Source of the DNA: Isoetes taiwanensis
Lineage: Eukaryota > Streptophyta > Lycopodiopsida > Isoetales > Isoetaceae
Direction: 5' to 3'
DNA length: 64,000 nucleotides
Assembly (NCBI GenBank): GCA_021234155.1
Contig: JAJEKV010000023.1
Span: forward strand, 9,621,141 to 9,685,140
The notes beneath the pieces are model-generated. The model ran no database searches. It was not told where the DNA came from and saw only the letters and a list, made by a program, of their open reading frames with translations. Within the stretch, counting starts at the first letter, position 1. Each line of letters opens with the position of its first letter. Shown in pieces: positions 24,538 to 36,698 of this stretch. Position numbers and translations under genes: made by a program.

Positions 24538-25790
24538 TTGCTTTGGAACAGCCAAGAATTATGGAGGGCCCATTAAAGCCTTCAAGGGCACTCAAATTTG
24601 ATCTTGATATTGCAAGGTAGAAGCTAAAAATTTCTCCTCGCCAAGGAAAACAAGGTTCTTACATATCAACTTATTTTTCATTTCAGAGGATTAAGCTTAT
24701 GTTCATGAATGGAAAACCGAGCCAATTATGCATAGGAAATTAAAGCCAAGGTAGGTGTAGTTATAATATATCAAGTAGTCATACATCATTTGAAACTCGT
24801 TCAAGTTGACATTTATTAACATAATGCAAGAATCTATTACTTAGACAAGGTGGCACCTCAAAATAACAGACTTTGCTTTTCTCGAAAAGTCACTTGGGGT
24901 GGTGATGGATCAGAAAAAATCACAAAGTGCAGTTCAAAGGCTCTTTCTATAAGCTTCATAACATGCTTTTTAAAGATTTGAGATCGCAAACTATTCGCGG
25001 AAAATTTGTCCCTTAATTAATTGGGCATAATGTCAACAAAGAATAACAACATTGGCACAACGGCAGCTTAGCAACAATCTCTTTTTGCTCTCCACTACTT
25101 GTGCCAAGGGTTCTTTTTCTATGCTTGCAAAATGATTGTCACCCTACCATAAGGGTTTGTAAGTTTTGATTGGGATGATGTACCATCTCATTGCATTGAT
25201 CGTAGTCTACTATTTCGAATAATTAAAGAGATATTAGGGTTCTGGATTAATTGCTTGATTGCTAATAAACAGTGCCTGGTACATGGCCCCGGAAGTTCTT
25301 TTTACAAAAGGAATATGACAAGACAAATGATGTCTTTTCATTTGGCTTGATACTTTTGAGGTTTGGTTTGCTCTTTTCTCCGTGATTGCATGTTAATAAC
25401 TAGATATGCTAAGCGTGGTTATATATTCTTATTCATGTTATCATAGATGATGGAGGGAAATAAACCTTTTGAAGATGAGTCACCGAGGAGGTCGCAGAAA
25501 AGCATATTCGTAAGAAAAGAGATCTCCATTCGAAATAAACTCCGTGATACTACCCCGAGGGATTACTTAGAGTAAGTACTTGCCTTCAACAAGAAAATTT
25601 TCTCACATTAACCTTCCTTGCTCACGCGGTGTATGTTTTGATTTGCAGATTGATTCAAAATCGCTGGTATCAATGATCCGCACAAAGGCCACAATTCGTT
25701 GATATCATTAAAAGGATTGAAGGAATTAGAAATTCTTATGATAAGAATGCATTTAAACGCCTTTATAGCTTTCAATCGAATTAGATTCAT
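24538..25790 (+). pseudogene. Ankyrin/VIK-type Raf-like protein kinase relic, catalytic domain
   Basis: Exon-like blocks follow the order of the plant ankyrin/integrin-linked-like kinases. PLKPSRALKFDLDIAR (to 24616) is followed by intron 24617-24686, then AYVHEWKTEPIMHRKLKPR (to 24750). After intron 24751-24849 comes WHLKITDFAFLEKS. WYMAPEVLF and YDKTNDVFSFGLIL lie at 25275-25360, MMEGNKPFEDE at 25446, intron 25572-25648 follows, then ELIQNRW and QRPQFVDIIKRIEGIRN (to about 25735). Introns are GT-AG and join in phase. The catalytic HRD is HRK and DFG is DFA, so catalysis would be lost even if frames were intact. One-base shifts occur at 24692, about 25310, about 25362 and 25679; the last is CCGCA where CCAGCA is expected. 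N-lobe and ankyrin repeats were not found. Confidence 0.7.
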
Positions 25791-26334
25791 CAAGTGTGTC
25801 TTTTTCGATCATGCATCAAGGCAAGGCCACATCGGGCTGCGGATGCTGAAAAAGATCATGCATACCCTTTGCTGGTCATGTAAATGTGAAAGTACCGGGA
25901 TTGTGCCCATTGTTGGGGAGATGTAACATGGGCGATATCCGGCGTGGAGTACACGAAGAAGAAGAGTATCTCGCACGCCGCTTCCGGATGATGAGATATC
26001 TCCGATGGTTCAAGTTCAGAGTTGTGATCACACTAAAATCAAACTATTAAGGATCAATTCAAAAACTGGACATTGTGAGCTTCTGTTTGTAGAGGAAAGT
26101 GACATATATGTAAACGTATCTAATTGTTTCACCCCTTTGCATAAGGGCAGACTTTTGCATTGCAAAGAGAAATAAAGGTTTTATAAATAAAGGTTTTATA
26201 CTTCTACACAAGATATGTTGCCATCTCTTTGTTTCCCCTAGGGCATATTGTTTTGTTAAATGCAAAAGTTGGGCAAAAAAGGTGGAAAGTTGGACATTAA
26301 TGCAAAGCAAGATACACAATTGATGATGGCAGGA
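25791..26334. other. Intergenic between kinase relic and tandem duplication
   Basis: No gene recognised. A CTCGCACGCCGC word at 25972 resembles the CACACGCCG motif of LTR element 1. Confidence 0.4.
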
Positions 26335-26948
26335 GGCATCCAGGTTGAGTTGATTTTTTGTTGTCTTTTATATTGTCGTATCTTATGCAGTATATGTTAT
26401 GCTCTTTACAGAGGAGGCGGTGTTCAGAGAGAATGTAACATGTGACTTCTTTATGAAGAAGATGATCTTAAGGACTTGTTGTTTGATTTATCATGTTTGT
26501 TCTTTTTGGAACAATCCCTAAGCTTCTGCATTTTCTGTAGTCTGAGGTGCAGGCTATACATCAAGAAGGGACATTTGATTTACACATTCGAAGCCTCAAA
26601 TATGGAAAGGTTGCAATTTTTTTCATTTTTAGTAATTAGGCATCCAGGTTGAGTTGATTTTTTGTTGTCTTTTATATTGTCGTATCTTATGCAGTATCTT
26701 TATGTTATGCTCTTTACAGAGGAGGCGTGTTGCTGTAGAGAACTGAACATGTGACTTCTTTATGAAGAAGATGATCTTAAGGACTTGTTGTTTGATTTAT
26801 CATGTTTGTTCTTTTTGGAACAATCCCTAAGCTTTCGTGATTTTCTCAGAGTCCGAGGTGTGTGCTATACATCAAGAAGGGACATTTGATTTCACACATT
26901 CAAGCCCCCAAATATGGAAAGGTTGCAATTTTTTCATTTTTAGTAATT
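26335..26948. repeat. 304-bp tandem duplication
   Basis: GGCATCCAGGTTGAGTTG starts both 26335 and 26639, and the copies remain closely similar up to TTTTTAGTAATT. Differences are few: small indels near the GAGGAGGCG word and CTGAGG/CCGAGG-type changes. Each copy includes the peptide-like word AIHQEGTFD, which I cannot assign. The duplication must be fairly recent or homogenised. Confidence 0.85.
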
Positions 26949-26965
26949 TTCCTCTTATTTATAAA

Positions 26966-26993
26966 CTAGAAAAAGTGCCCAGCGTTGCTGGGC
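26966..26993 (-). other. Helitron 3' terminus: hairpin plus CTAG
   Basis: A perfect 7-bp stem (26977-26983 with 26987-26993, loop of three) lies seven bases from the terminal CTAG. Confidence 0.8.
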
Positions 26994-27311
26994 TTTTCAT
27001 TGGATTAATTTCAAAACTTAATGAAGTTATGGTCATTAGAAAGAATGGGCTTTCCTTATAAATTAAAGTTTGAAATTGTTCCTTTAAAATGTTTATTTAT
27101 TATGCTTGAAGCTTAAATACAACTTTCAAAGTTTTAAAATATTAAGATCGACCGCTTTGTTGCACTAAATATATTAATTTTGATATTAGATTGTATCCTA
27201 TGCAATTTTTATCATGGCCTAACCTCGCTTGTGCTTTCAGAAGGCCATTTTGCATCCGTGATAGATAGTATCTAGGCAAGCAAGTTTAAATATGGGCCAA
27301 ACTCTCCTATG

Positions 27312-27455
27312 CCAAACCGTGAAAATGAAAATACTACAACATGATTTTGCTTATATATCTTAAACATGCAAAATCATGTTAGAGAATTGTTTGGTGTGCA
27401 AAACCGTAAAATGAAAATACTACAACATGATTTTGCTCATATATCTTAAACATGC
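27312..27455. repeat. 59-bp tandem repeat inside the Helitron
   Basis: AAAATACTACAACATGATTT with flanking CAAACCGT and TATATATCTTAAACATGCA occurs at 27312-27370 and 27399-27455, nearly identical. Confidence 0.7.
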
Positions 27456-30429
27456 ATATAGTTTAATGGTGCACGTAATAAAAAACATTATAAGGTTAAT
27501 CTTTTGTTCAAGATTATGCCATGGAGGAACTTTGCCATGTTATAGGGCATGATATGATTTCATGCATACTTATTCTTTATAAATTTTTCAAAATATGCTC
27601 TCTTTACTACTACACTTTTATAATGGTTTCTCAACTTAATTCCATTTTTATTGCTTTTGTCCGTATAGGTTATGAGCTTTTCGCATTACTTGGCCGCATT
27701 CCTTTAGTTGTCCAACTGGGCTACTTTAATCAGGCTTAACCCGACATTAGTTTGTGCCTCACATTTCTTACCATGCAAGTTTTAATGGAATATAGGTAAT
27801 ATTATGAATGCTCAAGGAAGGCCCACTTCTTAAATATCTCAGGGACATCCCTCCATTCAGCATGTCAAGAGTTGCAAAGAATATAAATGGACCGGGAGTA
27901 TCAATTTGAGACATATCAAATGTTGATAGATAGTTGGGATTGTGACGTGTATACGTGGACCTCTATTAGAATTCAATTATTTGTTAACAAAGAACTTGTG
28001 TTTTGGACCATGTTCTAAGACTGAGAAGTCATAGAAGAAAATATATTGGTAATTCCAATTTATTTATGTGTGTGGTCAAAGAAATATATCATTCCATCCA
28101 AAGGGACAATTTTGATATTTTGTCTCCTATACCTATCTTCTTCCACGTTTCAATGCTTGTCTTTAACTTGCAAAGATCAGACTGATTTACATGCTCAAGC
28201 TGGTATAACAAAATCCTGGTAAGAATATCCACCCATACCATTTTGCATCCAATCTGATGTTACAAATGCCAGAGCTAGAACATGTTATAGAAGAAGTTGC
28301 AGCAGATGCATGCTATAGAACATACGTCACTTATTAAGATACCTTTGGCATCGAAAAACATAAAATTTCTACTAAATGCTTGTTGTCCATCTAGGTCAGA
28401 ATGTTCTTTAAACCTTCCCAGTTTGAAGAGCCATGAGAGCTACTTTCATACACATTTTCATGTGACATGTGTTCTCAGAATTCGAGACCTTCAGAACATG
28501 TGTTCTCGGGCCATTTTTATTATAAAGTTTTTTGGCAAAAGATACATGGTCCGCCAAAGTAGATGTATAAAACAAAAAATTTGCACTTGCTAGTGTTACG
28601 AGCTAGTTACCAAGGCATATCCGTGTCTCACAAAGGAATGGAACTGAAACTTGAGTCTTCCACGTGAGTCCATACTTTTTGCACCCTCGTCAAGATCAAA
28701 ATCACTTTTATGCGGTAAACATAAGAATTGTTATAGCAAAGATAGCCTAATGGTGGTATTGTCTCATTATCTCTTCGATATCTTCCCATAAAAGTGAGAA
28801 AAGTAATGCTCCCCGGAAGGTCGATACCAATACCAAATAACATTAAGACATGAAGTTGTTGTTTGCCAACCCTAAGTAGTATTTTCTTTCTTTATTGCGC
28901 AAAGTCATTTATTAGAAATTCTTCGAAGGAAGTGAGAAAAGCTTCCTCGAAAAGAATGGTTTCTCTCAGGTTGATCTTTTCACAACCGCCAAACAAAGAT
29001 AAAACAAACATGATGAAGTTAATAGTCAAGCCCTCAGATACGCCAAATTGTTGTAAACTGAATATATAAATTTCAAAACATAGTTATTAAACAACTTTGT
29101 GTAAACATGCTTTGTTCTTTCTTCTCGAAAATGTTCATTTTGCCTATCAAGTATGGGTAGCGCCTTTTTTCGTACTCAAGGTCTTTAAGTAAGAAAAAGT
29201 TCTCTTTGTCGCCATTCTTATCCTATCAATCCCTATCTTACTAAACAATCGCCCAACCGTAAAGGTATACTTCCTACCTTTGTGCCAACCTCCTTCTCCA
29301 CCCTTTGCACATACTCAACAAATATGTCGATTGTTTAGTATTGGTCAAAAATTTTAGGTGCAATCAAGATCCATGTGCCAAAGCACGCTTTGCCGAAAAT
29401 GGAACCCGTGAGCTCGACATTTCTTCCGCTTTGTATTTAAGGAAGTTAATTTCAAGATATCCAGAGATTCCCTTCGAAAATGGTCCATCAAAATCATAAA
29501 CTTCTAAATGAGATGGGTCAATATGCAATTATTATTCTCTATTGTTATACATGAGGCAAATGCTAGGGCTTAAGGACCTAATGCTAGTTTTCTTACATTG
29601 ATTTACTCTACATGTTCTGTAGGAATGTGGACCCTATTCAATAGAATAAGAACCATCGATAGGAAATAGGAAATAGCATTAGATAGAAGATAAAAGATTC
29701 AACAAACCGCTCCTAAACTCGTAAGCCCTAAATAAGAGATAGGAAACGTAAAAAATGAAATAGGAAATAGGATTAAGATACGTAACTTTCGCCATAGAAC
29801 CAACGATAGCTTTAAAGGAAATAAGAAAGGTGAATAGCATGCGGTTAGGAATTGCATTACGAATTCTAACCTCAGAGAAGCAGTCGCCAGAGAAATCGCT
29901 AGAGAAGAATCGCTAGAGAAGTCTCCAGAAAAATTGAAATAAGGAATCCAACTTTCAAGTTGAAGCCGTACCTGAGTATCATGCCATACTAAAAATTCTG
30001 AAGCAAGAGAGAAAAAAAATCCACGTTAGTGGCATTATCAACAGAATCAAAATGAAATTGCCCTAATGCAGCTTCAAGAACCTGTTTTTTTACACAAAAA
30101 TCCTCTCCACGATGGTGAAATCCTTTGCTAGTTCCGAAATCATGTAAGGCCCCCCGGATATGAAGCAACAGCTTGGATTTGAGAGAGAGGGTGGTCCCAT
30201 TGGCCGCTTCTAGCAGCAAGCGTAGGTTGCAAAGACCAAGAAACGTCATTTTTTTCCCCTGCTGGAAAGTCCTTTGCATTGCCAAAACCAAATCTGGAAG
30301 AACCGATGCAAATTTTCACTAAATGGCTCGCTGAACATCACACGCCCTTCCCAGAACCCATGCCCTAACCGATGCCTTAAACGAAAAAAAAAGGGGTATC
30401 TTTGAAATGCAAACAATCTTGCAGAAGCG

Positions 30430-30633
30430 AGATGCCATAACCGGCATTACTCATGCAATGTTGATACCAGAATAGAAGCACTATCTGACGCCATAACCAG
30501 CATTATGGTTGCAATGTCGATACGGCAAAACAAGCTCTCGATTCAGCAGGTAGCATGAACCGAGGCGCGACCCTTCCTAACAGACTTTTTAACGGTTACA
30601 ATAAGAATCGTTAACGGTTACAATAAGAATTGA
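30430..30633. repeat. Short tandem repeats near the Helitron 5' end
   Basis: GATGCCATAACCGGCATTA and its variant recur at 30430-30467 and 30488-30524. TTAACGGTTACAATAAGAAT occurs twice in tandem at 30590-30633. Subterminal repeats of this kind are common in non-autonomous elements. Confidence 0.6.
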
Positions 30634-30733
30634 TCTGACGGTCCAAAATGAAAGTTGTGGGAAAAGAAATTGACGGCCGAGATGCTGTGCAGACACTACA
30701 TTTTGCTTTTATTATTATATATAGATAGATAGA

Positions 30734-32141
30734 TGTTTTTTCTGGTGATATGCAACTGTAGAAGGGGCAGCTAGTCTAAGTTCCTGCATAGTTGATTAAA
30801 CACCTGAGTCACCATTTTCATTGTCTAGATTAGTATGTAGTTGGTATTATCTTTGGTTGCAATGGGTATGTATGGACTTTCATGCCATCTTCAACTGAGT
30901 CTGAACAGTCGATCTCCTTACTAATAAGACCCACGAGGAGCATCAGGCAACAAAGTATGCTGATGACCCAAGGGTAATCTTCCTTTAGCTTAGACCATGG
31001 TTCTTCTAGAAGTAAGAGAAAAAATATTTGACTTGCAAATTCTATAAGGGCGCTCTGCAGATTGAGCTTCTTCATCTATCCTGCATCTGTTAAACATTTA
31101 TGAAGATAGCATTGAGTGGGATACAGACACAAAGATATGCTTTCTATAGATTTCTTCATTAAGGTCGTGGATTTGGAAAGCTAGTTGTCGGCTCCATATG
31201 ACTTTTTGGCTTCAATGTGGCTCTGGATTGTTAACTTACTATTCTGTTATCCTAGCCTCTGCAAGTTTTGTTGGCTCCTACATAAAATCAATATCCAACA
31301 ATCGAAAAGCTGAGTAATTTCCTGTACATTATGTTTTCATGTTAAATTGACGGTGGTATTATGTTTTTTATTTGCCACCAAATGCAAGATAGAGCATGGC
31401 AATGAACATGGCAATACTCAAGTAAACTAAGAAACTAAGGATTCATCACCTAAGGGGCACGGAAAGTTATTTAGAATCTTACCAATCAGTAACAAAAAGG
31501 GATTTACCCAAATATACATTGGCGGAGGTAAAAGTGCAACATATTATAGATGAGGCGAAGGGGAAAAAATATATATGTTTCAAGTTTTTAACATATTAGG
31601 ATTACATGGTAGGTTAACGATATTTGGATTGATTGGCATCATTGGGATATGATTGCTCTTGCCTTTTTGTTAGCAATGGTGAAAGAGCACATAGTGAAAA
31701 AAATTATTTGGCACTATTTCCATCAATTGTCAAATGGTTTGCACGTAATAACTAGCCTTTATGGCTGGTGCTTGGGTGCTTCCATTTTTCTTGAAATTTT
31801 GGTACTATTCTCATCGAATTGCCAAATTAGTTTGCATATTTACACTTGTTGGAGATCCTTTCCCCTTCCAAATTTAGGTTTCCAATTCAGCTGATTGGAA
31901 ATATCACAATTTGAGTAGGCTTCAAGTGTGCTTGAATGCACTTTCTCTAGGTTGTTCAACAAATAAGCTTATCTGAGCCGAAGGCATCTCATAACTATAT
32001 TGAATAAATTAACTTAGAATTTTGCAAAATGTTCAAGTGGCAAGCTAATTGTTTATATACTAATATTAAAAACATGCAATATATAATAATGTTGGTGCTA
32101 ACCGATAGTATTATTGTTTCTCTAAGGTCGTTTAAAAGTAG
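30734..32141. other. Intergenic, no recognised gene
   Basis: AT-rich. Short open frames (minus 30830-31075, plus 31649-31894) match no family I know. Confidence 0.45.
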
Positions 32142-32157
32142 CTTATACAACCATCTT
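32142..32157. repeat. Left target site duplication of the LINE
   Basis: CTTATACAACCATCTT is identical to 48970-48985, a perfect 16-bp duplication flanking the whole nested structure. Confidence 0.9.
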
Positions 32158-32299
32158 TTTTTTTTTTGAAGAACTGTGTCAGCAATATATTAAAAGAATG
32201 GTAATGTTACAAAGCAAGTGAGGAGGAAGGAGAACTGCCCCAAAGAGACAGTGATACCTCGACACTCCACAACAACTGCAACTCTACTGATGTACAAAC

Positions 32300-35200
32300 T
32301 GGCCATCACCATCTACCACACCCAAGAAGTCCCGCCAAATGGAAAACTTCCGCTCTACTAATCCCGGGAACACTAAAAAGCTTTGAAATAGCTTGTACCG
32401 GAGTCGAGGAATCGAGAGGCGCGCAGTCGCCAATCCCCCGAAGATCCACAACCGCCGCCGCCCAAATCAACCACACCAACCAAGCCACGACAGATGCAAG
32501 GCTTGTGCCAGATGAGCGCCAAGCACCGTGATAGACATGAAGCAGCAATTGTTGGCTATTCAATCTCACCAAACATAGCCCCGACTCCAATCCCGTGCAA
32601 CCCGCAAGTGAGGGCATAAAACCGCATAATGCTCCACAAAGCCTCACGATGAAGGCCACAACAAGGGCAAAGAGGGCTCACACCCGCCTAAACCGACTCA
32701 CAAGGACATTCACCCCGACATGCCGTGCACCACCCGCCACGTAGCACCCGAACCTTCGGGTGGGGAAGTGAGCTCCATGTCCACGCCCAAACCGAAGCCA
32801 TCGAGAACCCGAAGCTGCAGAGACCACTTGCCTGAAGGGGGCAGAGTGTCATGAATAGCCAACACCCGTAACAAGACCGCACAAAACAAGAAGACACAAC
32901 ATCCGGATGAACCTTCCAAACCTCGTGGACCACCACATCACCCCGAGGGACTATAGGTATGTGTAGCGAATACCCCCCCGCCACTTGTTCCCGTGATAGC
33001 CTGGCCATCGCCCTTCAGCGAAAAGCGAAGCTCGAAGAACTCCCCAACGGCTAGCTGACCATCCCAATACCAATCCTCCAAGGTGAGCACAGCAGCTTCT
33101 CCAACGGGCCTGCGTCCGAGCATGCACGGTGGCAGCCAAGGGCAAGTGCGCAGGGGGTAGAGGAACCCACAAGAAAGGAGAAGAGTGGTGATAAACTGAG
33201 GCATAATCTAGCTAGAAGAGCACACGACGTGATCCCAAGCCCGCAACACCCCCGCGGAGAAAAGGGGATGCATGTGGGAAAGGCCTGAGACCATACAACA
33301 GCGGTGCCTGTGGCAACTCTACATGCATGCACGACTTTCCAAATGCCACACAATGGCAAAGAGATTGCCACAATAGTGCCGCACCAGAGAAGATGCTCCA
33401 TCCCCGTAATGCTCCAAATAAACTTAGAGACCAACACCTTACTATGCAGTGCCAAATCCGAATGGCCAAGCCCCCATCCTCCCGGGGGAAGACACTTCCA
33501 CCAAGCCACTTTAACAACCGCCTTCATCATCCCCCCGCCCCCACACAAAATTTCGAACAATCTTATCCAAAGCCTCGATCTTACCCTCAGAGCTAACATC
33601 GCAGATGTCAGATACACATGAGTGCTACAAAGCACCCGACTTGGCAATAGTGATCCCACCGCCATGGACAACTTGCTACCCTTCCACCAATTGAGGTGTT
33701 TCAACCCCCCGCAAAAATCTCATCCCACACCTCCCCATGGAAACATCCCTCCAAAGGGAATACCCAACAAATTTTAGTACACACATTACCCCGAAGCACC
33801 TTCCAAGGGAATAGAGCCAAACAAGGGGAGGCGGAGTCAACGGGCCCATAATGCGGAGCATTTGCCCCAATTAAGAATGCCCGAGGCCAAGGAGAAAGTA
33901 TCCAAAGAAACCCTTCACATTCAAGAAATTCCTCTTCCGCCACCAAGAAGAGAAAAGTGTCATCGGGCGAATCGTTAATAATCGCTGACTACCATCCCCG
34001 CATCCAAGCCCATCCACCACCCCCCTCCACCGCAGCCCAAAAACAATCGAGACAAAGGCTCTCCGCGCCACAATCAGAACAAAAAACGGTGCCAAAGGGC
34101 ACCCCCGACGACCCCTCCGCTTAAGGAGAAAAGACGGAGGGTTCACCCCGGCACACCACCGAGCCCGTGGCTGACCTATGCAGCCAGATCGTTTTTCAGA
34201 AAAGCGTGGACCACAGCCTCAACGCTAACATCATGGCGCATAAGAACTCCTAACGGACACTATCATAAGCTTTGGCAAAGTCAAGCTTAAGATAGGCAAT
34301 GCCTTGACCGCTCTCCCCGCCCAATAAAGGCCCCTCATAAGTCGCGCAACATTAGTCAAAATGTTCCTCCCGGTGAACAAACCCGCATCGCACCTTACTA
34401 ATGGAAGAAGTCAACACCGCTTCAACTTCTCGCCACGGCTTTCGCGAATAATCTTGTACACGAGGACAACAAGGATATAGGCCTCCAATCATTAATAGTA
34501 GAAGGTCGCTTAACCTTAGGAATCAAGGAAATGCATGCGTATTCAAGATCCTATCCATGTGAGAAGACCGCAAGCAACTCAAGATACACCTGGTACAATG
34601 CACTCACCAGCCCACTCCCAATAAGTCCGGGAAGAACTCCACTGTGGATGCCATCCAGCCTGTGACATTTATCCTTGGCCATGCACATACATGCCTCCGC
34701 TTAAATCCCTCTCGAGAGCTCCTCAGCTCCAAGCTCACGCTGGTGAGGTAAAAATAGATGGCTTAACAGCCCCCAAAACAAGCTCCCCGCGATCTCCCGC
34801 CATAGGGAAGAGTGCGCGCAAGAAAAAAACCCCGAAATGAGCATGCACATACCCTCAACTCAGCGGGATCCTCCAAAGTCCGCCATCGTGCAAAGCAAGG
34901 GATGCCATAGATGCTGCGATATCGCCACGCCTAGCTGCTCTAAAGAACACCACGAACTTGTATCCCCCTCCTTCAACTGTAAGGGCTGCCTTCACACGCC
35001 TCATGCACTTTAACCGCTCCAAAGCAACAATACGCAACACCGCATTCTCCCTAATGCCATCGAAGGTCGGCGCATACCCAATCTTCCAACTCCTCGATAA
35101 AGACTATGCAACTCCCCGCCGCCCGGCCGCACACGCCGCCTACCAAAGACCTTAGCAAAACGCTTCACCCCGCCAACGCAGGCCACCATACCAGACATAC

Positions 35201-36010
35201 CCTTCGAGATGAAAAGGTATCAAGCCACAACCGCATCGGGCCGAAATCCAAGACGCCGTAAGCCGGGTGTTCAAACGAACACCGTCCGAGAAGGCCGAGA
35301 GGCAACCGCACTCGACTAGACAAAACCCGAGGATAATGATCAGAAATGGAGGTAGACGTATCGTTACTCCGGCGCAAAGAGGGCACACCATCCAACGCGC
35401 ATGGGGAAGCATAGCACCGTCATGCCTAGCATACGCCTCGCCCGCACTAACGGGCCTATTACAATAGGTGAAAGACAAGTCCCTGTGGACCTCAACCAAG
35501 GCCAAATCCTCGCAACAAACGAGACCACTGGGTCCTCTCAAATCCCTCGCACAAGTCGGGTGTTGCAACCGAGCGATCTTCTACCGCTTCTACCATATTG
35601 AAATCCCCTAACAACAACTAGCAACCCAAGAACCCACCAAGGGCTCGCGAACTTATTCCGGATCGTGGCCCACAAAGCACCCCCACCGAGAAGGCCGGGA
35701 TTAGGGGCATAAACATTAACAATCCCCCACTCTTGCCCGCCTCCAACCACTTAATTATTGCCCACCGACCAAACCTGCTCACAGTAGAGTATGTGACCGC
35801 ATATCCATCTTCCAAGCAATAAGAGTACCCCACTAGTCCGCCTTTAAGAAGAAGCAATAAAGCCAAACCGCTTACCAACCATATTCATGAGCTCGACATA
35901 TCACCCCGGTGACACTTATGCTCCTCGAATGCAAATAATATCAGACGCAACCGCCAAGTGCTAAAGAAATACTCGGCCCTCTTACTACTAGAGGACCGCA
36001 CTTCCAGACA
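32300..36010 (-). pseudogene. LINE ORF2: endonuclease / reverse transcriptase
   Basis: Reading from high to low coordinates, blocks belong to an APE-type endonuclease: EEHKCHRGD (near 35910), GIVNVYAPNPG (near 35720), WVLG (near 35640), TYCNRP (near 35460) and TSISDHYPRVL (near 35350). The linker FFRAARRGDIAASMASL is near 34920. Reverse transcriptase blocks are NDWRPISLLS (about 34480), AYLKLDFAKAYDSV (about 34280) and RRGCPLAPFFVL (about 34105). The catalytic box reads SPDDTFLFL in place of FADD (about 33965), so a key Ala is Pro. KVAWWKCLPPGGWGLG (about 33500) is the conserved post-RT W...GGLG block, and CPCCG...H (about 32665) fits a zf-RVT. Many frame shifts and stops are present. The protein would nick target DNA and prime reverse transcription of LINE RNA. 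Confidence 0.85.
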
Positions 36011-36153
36011 TTCCAACCGAGGATCGAATTTATTCATCCTGCAGGAGAAGTGTCCAGCCCCACATGCCTACCCACTGTGCCATCAGCCCACCCCACGTAG
36101 TCAAGATCTAGAGCCAGAGGATTAATCACAAAGAATGTGACCCACAGCTTCTA

Positions 36154-36288
36154 CGTGATATTCCACTTCCAACACGTGTTGGAAGTCCCCCGTGCACCTC
36201 CACGAGTCATGGGCCACAACTCGTGATATTCCACTTCCAACACGTGTTGGAAGTCCCCGTGCACCTCCATAGAGTCATGGGCCACACT
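36154..36288. repeat. 68-bp tandem duplication containing a 22-bp palindrome
   Basis: The unit CGTGATATTCCACTTCCAAC... begins at 36154 and again at 36222. Each copy holds a perfect 22-bp palindrome (36165-36186 and 36233-36254) centred on CACGTG. It lies in the LINE between ORF1 and ORF2. Confidence 0.85.
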
Positions 36289-36693
36289 AGTCTCTACCTC
36301 CAACCGGGTTGCTCCAGCCACCTCATGCTCAAGACATACCGCCATCGGGACATCCCCAGCAGGATCACCACCGCCACAACCCCGCCCCCGATGATCTAGC
36401 CACAACCAAATCATCTGAGCCCTCCCCCGAGCCACCACGCCCCTAGCCCCGCCATCAAGGGGCGGCAAGCAAAGCCTGCCCCGCCTGCTCCCACACCACC
36501 TCTCCCAACCACACCACTGGTCCAACGCCACTTCACTTGCACCACCTGAGTCCTCTTCACTGTGACCTTTGGAACCGGAATCCTGCCCTCAGATCAACAC
36601 CGCAACCCCTACCACATCACAAGCACCAGCAGGACTAGCAGGATCATCATAACAGGGTCAAATGGTAGCACAATAGATGGAAACATCCGCCGG

Positions 36694-36698
36694 ATCTC
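36694..36698. repeat. Left target site duplication ATCTC of Ty3/gypsy element
   Basis: ATCTC precedes the LTR start TGTTTGGGG and is repeated exactly at 47708-47712. Confidence 0.9.

Larger units (their letters stand above)
26966..30733 (-). mobile_element. Non-autonomous Helitron
   Basis: Read on the minus strand, the element starts TCTATCTATCTATATATAAT at about 30733, followed by the CAGCATCTCGGCCGTC box typical of plant Helitron left ends. It ends with a GCCCAGC-AAC-GCTGGGC hairpin, seven bases and then CTAG at 26969-26966. The bases outside are A (5') and T (3'), the expected AT insertion site, and no target duplication is expected. The start could instead be 4 or 8 bases further in because of the TCTA repeat. 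Length about 3.8 kb. No Rep or helicase motif is visible, so it would depend on enzymes in trans. Its short open frames, including one of 100 codons at 29989-30291 (minus), are unrecognised. Confidence 0.75.

Noticed and set aside
33051-33704. 217-codon minus-strand frame as a separate host gene
   Set aside because: It contains the post-RT W...GGLG block and is part of LINE ORF2.
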